Assembly (NCBI GenBank): GCA_964195425.1 | Contig: CAXMOM010000011.1 | Location: 1-64,000 of the forward strand | Direction: 5' to 3' | Length of the DNA stretch: 64,000 bases | DNA from: Glaciecola sp964195425 | Lineage (GTDB): Bacteria; Pseudomonadota; Gammaproteobacteria; Enterobacterales; Alteromonadaceae | Shown here: positions 43,518-53,154 of the stretch, one piece after another | Numbering within the stretch: position 1 is the stretch's first letter | How the letters are laid out: each line of letters begins with the position of its first letter | Translations under genes and position numbers: made by a program | The notes under the pieces: model-generated | What the model was told of the DNA's origin: nothing | Seen by the model: only the letters and a program-made list of their open reading frames with translations | Database searches by the model: none

Positions 43518-45638
43518 CTAATAAAAGGTCTGCTTTTCATCTCGCATTTTTAGCAATATTGCTGCAGGCGTGTATTTCTGGCTGTAGCTTGTTGCGTAGT
43601 GCTCTAACCTCGACACCAAATGATCCATACCCAACTCATCCATATATCGGAAAGGTCCGCCTTTAAAAGGAGGGAAGCCAATACCGAAAATAGCACCAAT
43701 GTCGCCGTCGCGGGCATTTCGAATAACGCCCTCTTCCAAACACATTGCCGCTTCATTGAGCATTAGTAACAAGCAGCGTTCTACCACAGTTGAATCGGAA
43801 TATTTACTCACTGGCAACACGCCGAGTAATTTGTAAATTGATTCATCAACTTCTTTACCACTGTTCTTGTCGTTTGCCTTCCCAGAGTAATCATAAAAGC
43901 CAGAACGGTTTTTCTTACCCTTTCTATCATTTTCGAGTAACTTTTCAAATGCATCAGGAGACCCAAAACGCTCGCCAAATTGATTCATTAAGATAGGGAT
44001 TATTTTAGTGCCTACATCAATGCCTACCTCATCTAATAGTTTAAAAGCGCCTACTGGAAAACCAAACTTAACAAGCGCGCGGTCTATTGCATCAATAGGT
44101 TGCCCTTCCATTGCCAAAAATCCAGCTTCGCTCATATAAGGAGCAAGTATTCTATTTACATAAAAACCGGCACCATCTTTTACGACTATTGGTGTTTTAC
44201 CTTGGCGCTTGGCAAAATCAACTGTCGTTGAAATAGTTTGTTCCGAGGTACCCTCATGCGGGATAACTTCCACCAATGGCATTTTGTCTACCGGTGAAAA
44301 GTAATGCAAGCCAACCACGTTTTCTGGGCGCTTAGCTTTTGCCGCGATATCAGCAATAGGAATAGATGAAGTATTGGAGGCAAAAATAGTTTTATTGTGA
44401 CAATGTGCTTCTATCTCAGCCACCATACTTTGTTTCAAACCTACATCTTCAAATACTGCTTCTATAGCCATGTCGACAGTTTTGTACCCTGAATAATCTA
44501 AACAACCGGTAATATTTGCCATTTGTTTTTGCATTTGAGAAGACAACATAAAACGTTTTTTGACTTTCTTATTGAGAATGTCGTAGCTATATTTCATAGC
44601 CCCTGCAATACCGTTTTCATTGATATCTTTTATGCGCACAGGCACCTTGGCTTTAGTTGCACTAACAAAAGCAATACCGCCGCCCATTAGGCCGCCGCCC
44701 AGTACGCCAATTTTCTTAACTGCCCCTGGCTTTACACCTTCCACACCGGTTTCTTTTTTCATCTCGGTAGTGGCAAAGAATATTTCACGAAGCTGTTTTG
44801 ATTCAGGCGTCATGACCAATTTACCAAACAAATTAGCTTCGGTTGCATAGCCTTTTTTAGGATTGCTTAAACCAGCTTCAATACAATCAATAATGAACAT
44901 AGGCGCGGGATAATTGCCTTTTGTTTTTGACATAATTTGTCCACGCGCTTTTTTGAACAAAATACCACGGCCAAAAGAAGTATCTTCAAGCACTTTATTA
45001 GCAATAGATTTCTTAACAACCCTACTTTTAACAGGTTTTGCTGCCAAGCCAATCGCCACATCCATCAGAATAGACTGCGGCACGCATTCATCAACAATGC
45101 CGTATTTTTTGGCTTGCTTTGCACGTAATGGACTGCCTGTTAACATCATCTTCATAGATTGTTGTATGCCAATAAGGGCCGGTAATCTTTGAGTGCCGCC
45201 GCTGCCTGGTAGCAAACCTAACTGTACTTCAGGTAGGCCAATCTGCGTTTTCTCGCTATCGCTACATACTCGATAATCACATGCTAGTGCAAGCTCTAAA
45301 CCACCGCCTAAGGCAGGACCATGCATAGCCGCTACAAATGTTTTGTTAATTTTCTCCATGCGCTCAAACAGAATCTGACCTTGTGTCGATAAGGTTTCAG
45401 CATCTTGCGCCGACTCGCAGGCCGCAAGCATGCTTACGTCGGCACCGGCTACGAATGAGTCTTTTTTACCGCTAGCAACGACTACGCCTTTTATATCGGC
45501 GTCGTTTTCTATTTGATCTAATATGACGGAAATTTCATCACCAAAATCACCTTTTAAGGTGTTCATGCTTTCGCCAGGTACATCCATGGTTAAAATAGCA
45601 ATACCGTCTTCGCGTTTATCTAAAGTAAAAGCACTCAT
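43518..45638 (-). CDS. fadJ: Fatty acid oxidation complex alpha subunit FadJ
   Basis: 706 residues. An N-terminal enoyl-CoA hydratase/isomerase domain (about 1-190: AMHGPALGGGLELALACDYR, LLPGSGGTQRLP) is joined to a 3-hydroxyacyl-CoA dehydrogenase (from about 308: GVLGGGLMGGGIAF, GLHYFSPVDKMPLVEVI, GFYVNRILAPYM). It carries out the hydration and dehydrogenation steps of beta-oxidation as a complex with FadI. The start overlaps the fadI stop as TAATG. FadJ rather than FadB is indicated by pairing with the longer thiolase FadI. Confidence 0.97.
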   Translation of the reverse strand: MSAFTLDKREDGIAILTMDVPGESMNTLKGDFGDEISVILDQIENDADIKGVVVASGKKDSFVAGADVSMLAACESAQDAETLSTQGQILFERMEKINKTFVAAMHGPALGGGLELALACDYRVCSDSEKTQIGLPEVQLGLLPGSGGTQRLPALIGIQQSMKMMLTGSPLRAKQAKKYGIVDECVPQSILMDVAIGLAAKPVKSRVVKKSIANKVLEDTSFGRGILFKKARGQIMSKTKGNYPAPMFIIDCIEAGLSNPKKGYATEANLFGKLVMTPESKQLREIFFATTEMKKETGVEGVKPGAVKKIGVLGGGLMGGGIAFVSATKAKVPVRIKDINENGIAGAMKYSYDILNKKVKKRFMLSSQMQKQMANITGCLDYSGYKTVDMAIEAVFEDVGLKQSMVAEIEAHCHNKTIFASNTSSIPIADIAAKAKRPENVVGLHYFSPVDKMPLVEVIPHEGTSEQTISTTVDFAKRQGKTPIVVKDGAGFYVNRILAPYMSEAGFLAMEGQPIDAIDRALVKFGFPVGAFKLLDEVGIDVGTKIIPILMNQFGERFGSPDAFEKLLENDRKGKKNRSGFYDYSGKANDKNSGKEVDESIYKLLGVLPVSKYSDSTVVERCLLLMLNEAAMCLEEGVIRNARDGDIGAIFGIGFPPFKGGPFRYMDELGMDHLVSRLEHYATSYSQKYTPAAILLKMRDEKQTFY

Positions 45639-46948
45639 TATTCTGTCTCCACTATCATAGCTGCGCCTAAGCCACCGGCTGCACAGGCGGTCAACAAGCC
45701 TGTACCACCGCCTCGACGATTTAATTCATTTAACATTTGCGTAATCATGCGCGTACCGGTAGCCGCAAACGGGTGACCATAGGCGAGAGAACTGCCCATT
45801 ACGTTAAATTTTTCCATATCAATTTCGCCCGTGGCTTTTTTACGGCCTAATTTTTCTTTAGCAAATTTGTCACTAGCAAACATTTTCACATTGGCGAGTG
45901 TTTGCGCTGCAAAAGCTTCATGCATTTCAATAAGCGTTAAATCGTTTAATGTCATGCCTGCGCGTTCAAGTGCCATTGGCGTTGCATATGAGGGGCCCAT
46001 CAACATGTCTTCCCATACATCAATAGCCGCGAACGCATAGCTTTTTAAGTAGCCAATTGGCTTATAACCTAATGCTTTTGCTTTGCTTTCGGTCATCATA
46101 ACAACGGCCGATGCGCCATCGGTAAGGGGGGATGAAGTAGCCGCTGTTACCGTACCGTATTTTTTATCAAATACTGGGCGTAGTTTAGCGTAGCCGTCTA
46201 AGGCGCTATCAAAACGAATGGTGTTGTCGCGCAATAAAGCGCCCTTATATGGTTCAGCATAAGCCGTCATCACTTCACTATCTAAATTACCTTTTTCCCA
46301 GTTTTGAGCCGCAAGTGTGTGCGACCGGTGGGCAAGTGCGTCTTGATCGGCGCGAGATATTTGATAGCTTTTTGCCATTTGCTCAGCGGTTTGTCCCATC
46401 GACATGCCAGTAGAATATTCAGCTACCGCAGGTGGAACAGGCATTAAATCTTTTAGCCCTAACTTTTTAAAAATAGCAAATTTTTGACCAAGCGTTTTAG
46501 CTTTTTGTAAATCGAGCAATGCACGAGCTAATTTCTTAGATACACCAATAGGCGACACCGAAGTTGAATCGGCACCACCGGCAATGCCCACCTCTATATT
46601 CCCTACCAACATTGATTCTGCAATATTAACAGTAGACTGAAAGCTCGTCGCACACGCTCTTGATACGCTGTAAGCATCGGTGTGCACGCCCATACCAGTG
46701 CCTAAAACGATTTCACGGGCAATATTTGGCGCCGCTGGCATTTGCACTACTTGTCCATAAACGACTTGCTCTACCCATGATGGGTCAATATCGTTGCGAA
46801 TAATCATTTCGTTGACTACCATTTTGGCAAGATCAACCGCAGGTACGCCATTAAAGTAAGTAGCCATTTTGGCGAAAGGGGTACGTAAACCAGCAACAAT
46901 AGCGATTCGATCGCCACCTTGGGTTTTCAGCATTTGTGTTTTGGACAT
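45638..46948 (-). CDS. fadI: Acetyl-CoA acyltransferase FadI (3-ketoacyl-CoA thiolase)
   Basis: 436 residues, the FadI length (about 435) rather than FadA (about 390). The nucleophilic Cys lies in VSRACATSFQ, the catalytic His in YGHPFAATG and the second Cys in LTACAAGGLGAAM. It cleaves 3-ketoacyl-CoA to acetyl-CoA and a shortened acyl-CoA. It forms an operon with fadJ. A FadR-like site occurs 174 bp upstream. Confidence 0.97.
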   Translation of the reverse strand: MSKTQMLKTQGGDRIAIVAGLRTPFAKMATYFNGVPAVDLAKMVVNEMIIRNDIDPSWVEQVVYGQVVQMPAAPNIAREIVLGTGMGVHTDAYSVSRACATSFQSTVNIAESMLVGNIEVGIAGGADSTSVSPIGVSKKLARALLDLQKAKTLGQKFAIFKKLGLKDLMPVPPAVAEYSTGMSMGQTAEQMAKSYQISRADQDALAHRSHTLAAQNWEKGNLDSEVMTAYAEPYKGALLRDNTIRFDSALDGYAKLRPVFDKKYGTVTAATSSPLTDGASAVVMMTESKAKALGYKPIGYLKSYAFAAIDVWEDMLMGPSYATPMALERAGMTLNDLTLIEMHEAFAAQTLANVKMFASDKFAKEKLGRKKATGEIDMEKFNVMGSSLAYGHPFAATGTRMITQMLNELNRRGGGTGLLTACAAGGLGAAMIVETE

Positions 46949-47441
46949 ATTGCTTCCTTCATTAAGAAAATCGTGTCATTGACTGCAAAGTTTTGTGTTA
47001 CCGTTGCGCGCTATATTTTTAGCTGGGCGTTAACATAGTATATGGTCCCTAACTAATGGTTTACAACATACCAGTAACAAGCATAGCACTTAAGTTTGAG
47101 CGCGCGAATCATTAGAGTGGTTTCTGGTCTGACCACCAAAAATGGCACGTATTGTTGCAAAATTAACAATAAATAGCAAACCGATTCATTGAACATAGAC
47201 TCATAAGATGTTTATGAAACTTTTATGTTCTCACTAGGTCAGATAGGTTACATTTTACAGGCTATACATAAATAGCTAGACTCGAGACATTATTTTTTGG
47301 CATTACTGGACTCAGTATTAATGCGCTGACGATTGTTTTTATACTGATTTTTATAGCACACTCAAAAAATTCACTTGAGTTATTAACACTCAGACCAATA
47401 TAAAAACAGTAAAGTAAAACTCTTCATTTTGGGAAACAAAC
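46949..47441. other. Divergent intergenic region between fadI and the MoxR cluster
   Basis: 493 bp without a supported gene. It contains the FadR-like operator at 47122-47138 and must hold the promoters of both fadIJ and the moxR-bat cluster. The half nearer moxR is AT-rich; I could not pick one promoter with confidence. Confidence 0.5.
47122..47138. promoter_or_regulatory. FadR-like operator upstream of fadIJ
   Basis: TTCTGGTCTGACCACCA contains the CTGGTCnGACC core of enteric FadR operators, a near palindrome. Acyl-CoA-responsive FadR normally represses beta-oxidation genes, and this is the only such site I saw. It is also upstream of moxR, so which gene it controls is not proven. Confidence 0.5.
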
Positions 47442-48410
47442 ATGCACAATCAATTTACCGCGCTACTTGAGCATTTAGATTCACAGGTACTGGGGCAAAG
47501 ACACTTAACGCAGAGTATTTTGATTGCTTTGCTAGCCGACGGCCATTTATTAGTTGAAGGCCCTCCAGGTTTAGCCAAAACAAGAGCGGTTAACGCACTA
47601 TCTGATGGTATAGATGCTAACTTTCACCGTGTTCAATTTACACCCGACTTGTTACCAGCTGACTTAACAGGTACCGATATTTATCGACCTGAAACCGGTG
47701 AGTTCGTGTTCCAAAAAGGCCCTTTGTTTCATAATCTAGTACTCGCGGATGAAATTAACCGTGCACCAGCCAAAGTACAATCAGCCCTATTAGAAGCCAT
47801 GGGAGAACGCCAAATTACGGTGGGCAGTACGACCTACCAATTACCGTCCTTATTTTTGGTAATGGCAACGCAAAACCCATTAGAGCAGGAAGGCACTTAT
47901 CCGCTTCCCGAAGCGCAGCTCGATCGTTTTTTAATGCACGTTGAAATTGATTACCCTGATGCCGCTACTGAACATAAAATATTGGCATTAACTCGCGCAG
48001 AGGCAATTAACTCCCTCGAAAAACGCAGTCCTTTAGACAATCATGCCAAGCTTACGCAAGAAAATATTGCCGAAGCACGTACCGAAATTTTAAGATTACA
48101 TGTATCCGAAGCTGCTGAAGCCTATTTAGTGCAGTTAATAATGGCCACTCGTCAGCCTGAAAAATACGATGCGGATTTGGCCCAATGGATTGAAATAGGC
48201 GCAAGTCCTCGTGCCACTATTTCGCTAGAGCGCTGTGCTCGCGCCCACGCTTGGCTACACAAGCGCGACTTTGTGAGCCCTGAAGACATTCAAACAGTAT
48301 TGCCTAATGTACTTAGGCACCGTCTTATATATAGTTATCATGCGCAAGCTCAAGGGATTACCTCGAATCATGTAATTGAAAGAATCCTAGCCATGGTTCC
48401 GGTGCCTTGA
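47442..48410 (+). CDS. MoxR-type AAA+ ATPase
   Basis: 322 residues. Walker A GPPGLAKT (40-47), Walker B LADEINR (101-107), and the MoxR signatures RVQFTPDLLPADLTG, QNPLEQEGTYPLPEAQLDRF and GASPRATISL. MoxR ATPases act as chaperones with von Willebrand A partners, inserting metals or assembling complexes. It heads a plus-strand run of six genes with spacings from 27 bp down to overlaps, the classic MoxR-Bat arrangement. Confidence 0.94.
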   Translation: MHNQFTALLEHLDSQVLGQRHLTQSILIALLADGHLLVEGPPGLAKTRAVNALSDGIDANFHRVQFTPDLLPADLTGTDIYRPETGEFVFQKGPLFHNLVLADEINRAPAKVQSALLEAMGERQITVGSTTYQLPSLFLVMATQNPLEQEGTYPLPEAQLDRFLMHVEIDYPDAATEHKILALTRAEAINSLEKRSPLDNHAKLTQENIAEARTEILRLHVSEAAEAYLVQLIMATRQPEKYDADLAQWIEIGASPRATISLERCARAHAWLHKRDFVSPEDIQTVLPNVLRHRLIYSYHAQAQGITSNHVIERILAMVPVP

Positions 48411-48437
48411 TTTTTAATAAAAGAGCAATTAGGTAAA

Positions 48438-49463
48438 ATGGTAAACACGCAAAATTTACTGTCATCGTTATTATCAAACGGGGTGAGCTGCGAGCTAACT
48501 GAGCTAGTACGTTACCGTGCGCTTGCTGGCAAACTAAATTTAGCACCCAGCGGCAGCATAAAAAACAGTATGGCAGGCACCATTACTTCCCGTTTTAAAG
48601 GCCGCGGAATGGAATTTGACGAAGCCCGTCATTACCAGCCCGGCGATGACATTCGCAGCATCGATTGGCGTGTTACAGCGCGAACCGGCAAAACCCATAC
48701 AAAGCTCTACAGAGAAGAACGCGAACGACCCGTGCTTATCTATGTAGACTTGTCTGCGTCTATGCATTTTGGCACACAGCTACTATATAAATCAGTGCAA
48801 GCACTGCACGCCGCTGCTCTTATTACGTTTAGCGCACTGTCGCGAGGTGATAAGATTGGCTGTATGGCGGTGTCGAATAATACCGACATAGAGCGCAAAC
48901 CCAAGTCTACAGCTAAACAAGCTCTGTCGATGCTCAATCAACTGGTGGATTTGCAAAAAAGTACCATTGCTGAGGCGTATTCAGAGGCAAAGCAAGCAAC
49001 AGGCAAGCGACCCGCTGCACTGAGTTCCGCTTTGGAAAATTCGGTAGATAAAAGCACCTATCATATGAATCAATTGGCCATGCTGGCAAGACCGGGCACA
49101 CTGGTATATGTAATTTCTGACTTCAGCGGCTTTTCTGGTAGTGCGTATTCTGTGTTGGGTAAGATCAACCGGCATTGTGAAGTTAGGCCGCTGCGCATAT
49201 TCGATCCTATTGAAGAAGCCCTGCCAATGGTAAATAGTATGCAAGATGTGTTGCTTAGCGACGGTGAGCAAGACCAGCATATACTGTTAGGCGACAGCAA
49301 AGTAAATGAGCAATACAAGAGCATAAGGTCAGCAGTCTTTGATGCGCTGAAGGCAGATTTATCGAGTTTAGGCTTACCGCTTAGACAAGTCAGTGCGGCC
49401 TTGCCTATTGAACAACAGCTTAGTGCGAGTAAATCAGGTTTGGTATTGGGTGAATTCATATGA
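48438..49463 (+). CDS. DUF58-domain protein with VWA-like fold
   Basis: 341 residues. The DUF58 hallmark GRGMEFDEARHYQPGDDIRS is at about 56-75 and continues SIDWRVTARTGK. A MIDAS-like DLSAS (104-108) indicates a von Willebrand A-type metal site. There is no membrane helix. In MoxR clusters this protein is the usual direct partner of the ATPase. Its stop overlaps the next gene by 4 bp (ATGA). Confidence 0.9.
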   Translation: MVNTQNLLSSLLSNGVSCELTELVRYRALAGKLNLAPSGSIKNSMAGTITSRFKGRGMEFDEARHYQPGDDIRSIDWRVTARTGKTHTKLYREERERPVLIYVDLSASMHFGTQLLYKSVQALHAAALITFSALSRGDKIGCMAVSNNTDIERKPKSTAKQALSMLNQLVDLQKSTIAEAYSEAKQATGKRPAALSSALENSVDKSTYHMNQLAMLARPGTLVYVISDFSGFSGSAYSVLGKINRHCEVRPLRIFDPIEEALPMVNSMQDVLLSDGEQDQHILLGDSKVNEQYKSIRSAVFDALKADLSSLGLPLRQVSAALPIEQQLSASKSGLVLGEFI

Positions 49464-50041
49464 ATCCACTTGATCAATTAGCCGACATTACTGCACCAGC
49501 AAGCGTTTCATTATGGCCATTAGCGTGGGGTTATTGGCTACTAATAGTACTTTCATTAGCATTACTTATTTGGGGTACCGTGAGCCTGCTTAAATTTCGA
49601 AAGAAACGTCATGAAAAGTACAAAGCGGTCGCAGCATTGTCTAGCATTGATTCACACAGCCCCTACTTCGCCCATAAAGTACAGCTTGTGATGAAAACAC
49701 TGTGCGCGCATTATTTACCATACGCGGCTAGCAAAACACTTTATGGCAATGCATGGCGGTCGCTACTATTGTCGGTATATAAAGGTAAACAAATAGCTGA
49801 GCTTGATCAAGCCATAACTATGCTACAAAAGCGCTTGTATGCTAAGGCTGCTGGTAACGAGCAAACTAGTGTGCCAAGCGATTCAGAGAATCAAGAGACA
49901 GCGAATATAGAGCAAAACCAACAGATTTTGATAGCCATGAAAGACTTAGTTAACACTAGCTTCCCGTGTAAAACAAAAAGTGCTGAGCCTATGTCTCTTG
50001 TCACTCAAGTACTATCACCGCAAAAGGCCACCCATGTTTGA
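49460..50041 (+). CDS. DUF4381-family membrane protein of the Bat cluster
   Basis: 193 residues. A short N-terminal segment (MNPLDQLADITAPASVSLWP) is followed by one transmembrane helix (about 24-46, WGYWLLIVLSLALLIWGTV) and a cytoplasmic helical domain with a WRSLL-type segment. This matches the DUF4381 proteins found between DUF58 and BatA genes. Function unknown; presumably it anchors the complex. It overlaps both neighbours. Confidence 0.82.
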   Translation: MNPLDQLADITAPASVSLWPLAWGYWLLIVLSLALLIWGTVSLLKFRKKRHEKYKAVAALSSIDSHSPYFAHKVQLVMKTLCAHYLPYAASKTLYGNAWRSLLLSVYKGKQIAELDQAITMLQKRLYAKAAGNEQTSVPSDSENQETANIEQNQQILIAMKDLVNTSFPCKTKSAEPMSLVTQVLSPQKATHV

Positions 50042-51083
50042 GTTTGTATGGTGGCCACTATTAGCCTTATTACCGCTGCCCATATTGGTGCGTTTGCTAA
50101 TGCCAGCTAAGGCAAAAAATGCGCAGATTGCTTTATATTTCCCACATGTCACGCAAGTTGCGCAATCTACCGAGCATAAAAGCAAAAGCTCATACGCACA
50201 TTTACTGCTAATAAGTATTGCATGGATAGCATTAGTTTTTGCTTCAGCCCGGCCTATTTGGTTTGGAGAACCCATTGCGATTCCAAGTGAAGGCCGTGAT
50301 CTTATGCTCGCAGTAGATTTGTCGACCAGTATGCGCCAGCAAGACATGGTGGTAAATGGACAACGCGTAGATCGACTCGAAATGGTTAAGTCTGTTATGG
50401 ATGACTTTATAGACCGGCGCGTAGGCGATCGTATTGGGCTTATACTGTTTGGAAACACCGCCTATTTACAGGCACCATTGACCTTTGACCGAAATATAAT
50501 CGAGCAATTTCTAAATGAAAGCGTCATTGGTTTAGTGGGCGACAGCACCGCTATTGGTGACGCAATTGGTTTGGCCGTGAAACGCTTTAAAGAAAAAGAA
50601 CGCTCTAACCGCGTGTTGATATTATTAACCGACGGTCGTAATACCGCAGGCAATATCAGTATAGAGCAAGCCCTTAAATTGGCAGTAGCCAATGAAGTCA
50701 CAGTATATCCAATAGGCGTAGGCTCTGAGCAACAAGTACAAAACAGCGTGTTTGGACAACGGGTCATAAACCCTTCCTCTGACTTAGACGAACGTATATT
50801 GCTAAAAATAGCAAAAGACACTGGCGGCGAATATTTTAGAGCCAAGAGTACTGAAGAACTGGCCCAAATATATACCTTATTAGACTTACTCGAACCCGTT
50901 GAAGGAAGCAGCCAAACGCTTCGTCCGCGCGAAGAGCTATTTTATTTCCCGTTAATTTTAGGCATTTGTGTTGTCGCTCTTATTGCATTGTGGCCATTAA
51001 TACGTATGACATTTAGAAAACTAAGAAACAGTGTTTCATCAGATCAAGTGCTAACAAGCGCCAATAAAGGCGACCTAAAATGA
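50034..51083 (+). CDS. batA: BatA-like von Willebrand A membrane protein
   Basis: 350 residues from the ATG at 50034, which has AAAAGG 6 nt upstream and overlaps the previous stop. Two N-terminal hydrophobic segments (about 5-23 and 55-75) and one near the C-terminus (about 305-325) flank a VWA domain with a complete MIDAS: DLSTS (95-99), a central Thr region and LLTDGRNTAGN. BatA-type proteins display the VWA domain in the periplasm. A longer in-frame start exists at 49980 but lacks a ribosome binding site. Confidence 0.88.
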   Translation: MFEFVWWPLLALLPLPILVRLLMPAKAKNAQIALYFPHVTQVAQSTEHKSKSSYAHLLLISIAWIALVFASARPIWFGEPIAIPSEGRDLMLAVDLSTSMRQQDMVVNGQRVDRLEMVKSVMDDFIDRRVGDRIGLILFGNTAYLQAPLTFDRNIIEQFLNESVIGLVGDSTAIGDAIGLAVKRFKEKERSNRVLILLTDGRNTAGNISIEQALKLAVANEVTVYPIGVGSEQQVQNSVFGQRVINPSSDLDERILLKIAKDTGGEYFRAKSTEELAQIYTLLDLLEPVEGSSQTLRPREELFYFPLILGICVVALIALWPLIRMTFRKLRNSVSSDQVLTSANKGDLK

Positions 51084-53149
51084 ATGAAATAATACAAAAC
51101 TTTCAATTTATTCGTCCTGAGTGGTTATGGGCTTTGTTGGCAATTGTGATTGCTTATGCAGTAAAACTTAAGTTTGGCAAAGACCAAAACGTATGGCAAC
51201 AGATTATCCCAGCCCATCTTTACCAACAAATGATTGTGCGTAAAGGCCTGGTAATATCCAATAAGTTCATGCATTTTGCTACGGTCTCATTGTTGTTAGC
51301 GATTATTGCTATTGCAGGACCAAGCTGGGAGAAATTACCTCAGGCGGTGTATCAAACTCAGGCAGGTAAAGTGATTTTAATGGATATGTCTATGTCTATG
51401 CGTGCTACAGACTTGTCTCCCAACAGACTAACCAGAGCACGATTTAAAGCCATAGACTTAGTTAACGAAGTAAAAGAAGGTGAAACCGGCTTAGTCGCCT
51501 ATGCAGGAGACGCTTTTGTCGTAAGTCCACTTACTGACGATGTAAATACATTAGTGAGCTTACTGCCTGTTTTAGCACCTGAAATAATGCCGATACAAGG
51601 CAGCATTGCTTTAAACGGATTACGCCAGGCCGCCTCATTGCTCGAAAATGCGGGGTATCAGCAAGGCCAAATTTATTGGGTAACCGATGGTATTCGCTAT
51701 GATGAAATAAAAGAAGTAAGAAACTTTATTATTAAGTCTTCGTTTGATGTATCTGCATTATTGGTTGGCACGGAAATCGGAGCACCTATCGCAATGGAAG
51801 ATGGACAGCTTTTAAAAGACTACTCAGGTAAAATTGTGGTGCCTAGCATTAACTCTCGATATATGAACCAAGCAATGGCCGGCACAAATGGCAAATATCA
51901 TTTGTTTGCCAGTGACAATAGCGACATTCAGGCAATTAAGCGCGAAATAGAATTTGATCAACAGCAACAATCAAAAGAGGTTGAAAACACAAGCGGTGAT
52001 ACGTTTAAAGATATGGGCCCTTACCTTGTCTTATTACTGCTACCAGTGGCAGCCTATAGTTTTAGAAGAGGCGTTCTAAGCATAGCTCTTTTGGGCAGCC
52101 TTATATTAGGACTTAGTAGCAACAGTCCGAAGGCTTATGCTATACAAACAGATACTGCTCTTGATGGCTCACAAGCAGCATCGCCAGAAATCACCTTAGC
52201 GAACCCGCCCATTGCGGCTGAAAGCATGCTTGATAAAGCATTTAAAAATGCTGACCAAAGAGGAAAAATCGCCTTCGACAATAAAGATTATGAAAAGGCC
52301 GAAACTCTTTTTGAAGACAGCGCATGGCAAGCGGCCAGTGCCTATAAAAATGGAAATTATGAGCAAGCGGAAGCTTTGTATAGTCAACTAGCACAGCGTC
52401 CCAATAGCGATCAGGCCAATGTCTTAAACAATTTATATAACAAAGGAAATGCCTTAGCAAAGCAAGGCAAGCTTGAAGAGGCACTTGAAGCTTATAACGA
52501 GGTGTTAAGCGTCGATGCTGGCTACGAGCCAGCGAGAGCCAACAAGCAACTTATTGAAAAATTACTAGAGCAACAGCAGGAACAAGAACAGCAAAAACAA
52601 GAAGACGAAAAAGATCAGAATAATGAGTCATCTGAGCAAAACAGCGACGAACAAGAGCAAAGCGAACAACAAGGCGATTCACAAGATCAGCAAGACCAAT
52701 CAAAATCTAGTGAGCAGGATAGTTCTCAGCAACAAGACTCTGAAGAACAAAGCTCAGACAAAGAAAACTCTCAAAATCAAAACGCCGAGCAACAAGACGA
52801 TGAATCGTTAAAGCAAGAAGCGCAAGAACAAAACGCACAAGACCAAGAACAAAAAGAATCTCAACAAGCGCAGTCGGAACAACAAGAACCGCAAGAGCAA
52901 GAATCTTCCGTTCAAGATCAACAAAGTGAGCAAGGCAAAGAACAAGAAGAACAAGAACAAAGGGCCGCAATTTCAAATCAAATCAACATGGACGATTTAA
53001 CGCCCGAACAAAAAGAAGAATTGCAAAGAATGCAGATGATCCTAAATAAAATCCCCGACGACCCCGCATATTTACTAAAACGTAAAATGCAGCTTGAAGC
53101 GTATAAACGTAAAAATAATCCGTCTCCTCCTGAACAGGAAAATTGGTAG
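51080..53149 (+). CDS. batB: BatB/BatC-type fusion: VWA domain, TPR and long Gln/Glu-rich region
   Basis: 689 residues. Two membrane helices (about 14-30 and 64-80) precede a VWA domain with MIDAS DMSMS (102-106). A further helix pair (about 310-350) is followed by TPR units (about 395-490, NNLYNKGNALAKQGKLEEALEAY). Residues about 495-630 are almost entirely Gln, Glu, Asp, Ser and Lys. The C-terminus (DDLTPEQKEELQRMQMILNK) becomes ordered again. Separate BatB and BatC proteins of other bacteria are joined here. It overlaps batA by 4 bp. Confidence 0.87.
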   Translation: MNEIIQNFQFIRPEWLWALLAIVIAYAVKLKFGKDQNVWQQIIPAHLYQQMIVRKGLVISNKFMHFATVSLLLAIIAIAGPSWEKLPQAVYQTQAGKVILMDMSMSMRATDLSPNRLTRARFKAIDLVNEVKEGETGLVAYAGDAFVVSPLTDDVNTLVSLLPVLAPEIMPIQGSIALNGLRQAASLLENAGYQQGQIYWVTDGIRYDEIKEVRNFIIKSSFDVSALLVGTEIGAPIAMEDGQLLKDYSGKIVVPSINSRYMNQAMAGTNGKYHLFASDNSDIQAIKREIEFDQQQQSKEVENTSGDTFKDMGPYLVLLLLPVAAYSFRRGVLSIALLGSLILGLSSNSPKAYAIQTDTALDGSQAASPEITLANPPIAAESMLDKAFKNADQRGKIAFDNKDYEKAETLFEDSAWQAASAYKNGNYEQAEALYSQLAQRPNSDQANVLNNLYNKGNALAKQGKLEEALEAYNEVLSVDAGYEPARANKQLIEKLLEQQQEQEQQKQEDEKDQNNESSEQNSDEQEQSEQQGDSQDQQDQSKSSEQDSSQQQDSEEQSSDKENSQNQNAEQQDDESLKQEAQEQNAQDQEQKESQQAQSEQQEPQEQESSVQDQQSEQGKEQEEQEQRAAISNQINMDDLTPEQKEELQRMQMILNKIPDDPAYLLKRKMQLEAYKRKNNPSPPEQENW

Positions 53150-53154
53150 TTAGT

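Noticed and set aside
52623..52976. Long open frames on other frames and the opposite strand across the Gln/Glu-rich part of the BatB/C gene
   Set aside because: They arise from the CAA/GAA-rich codon repeats of the real gene and have no start signals or recognisable features.
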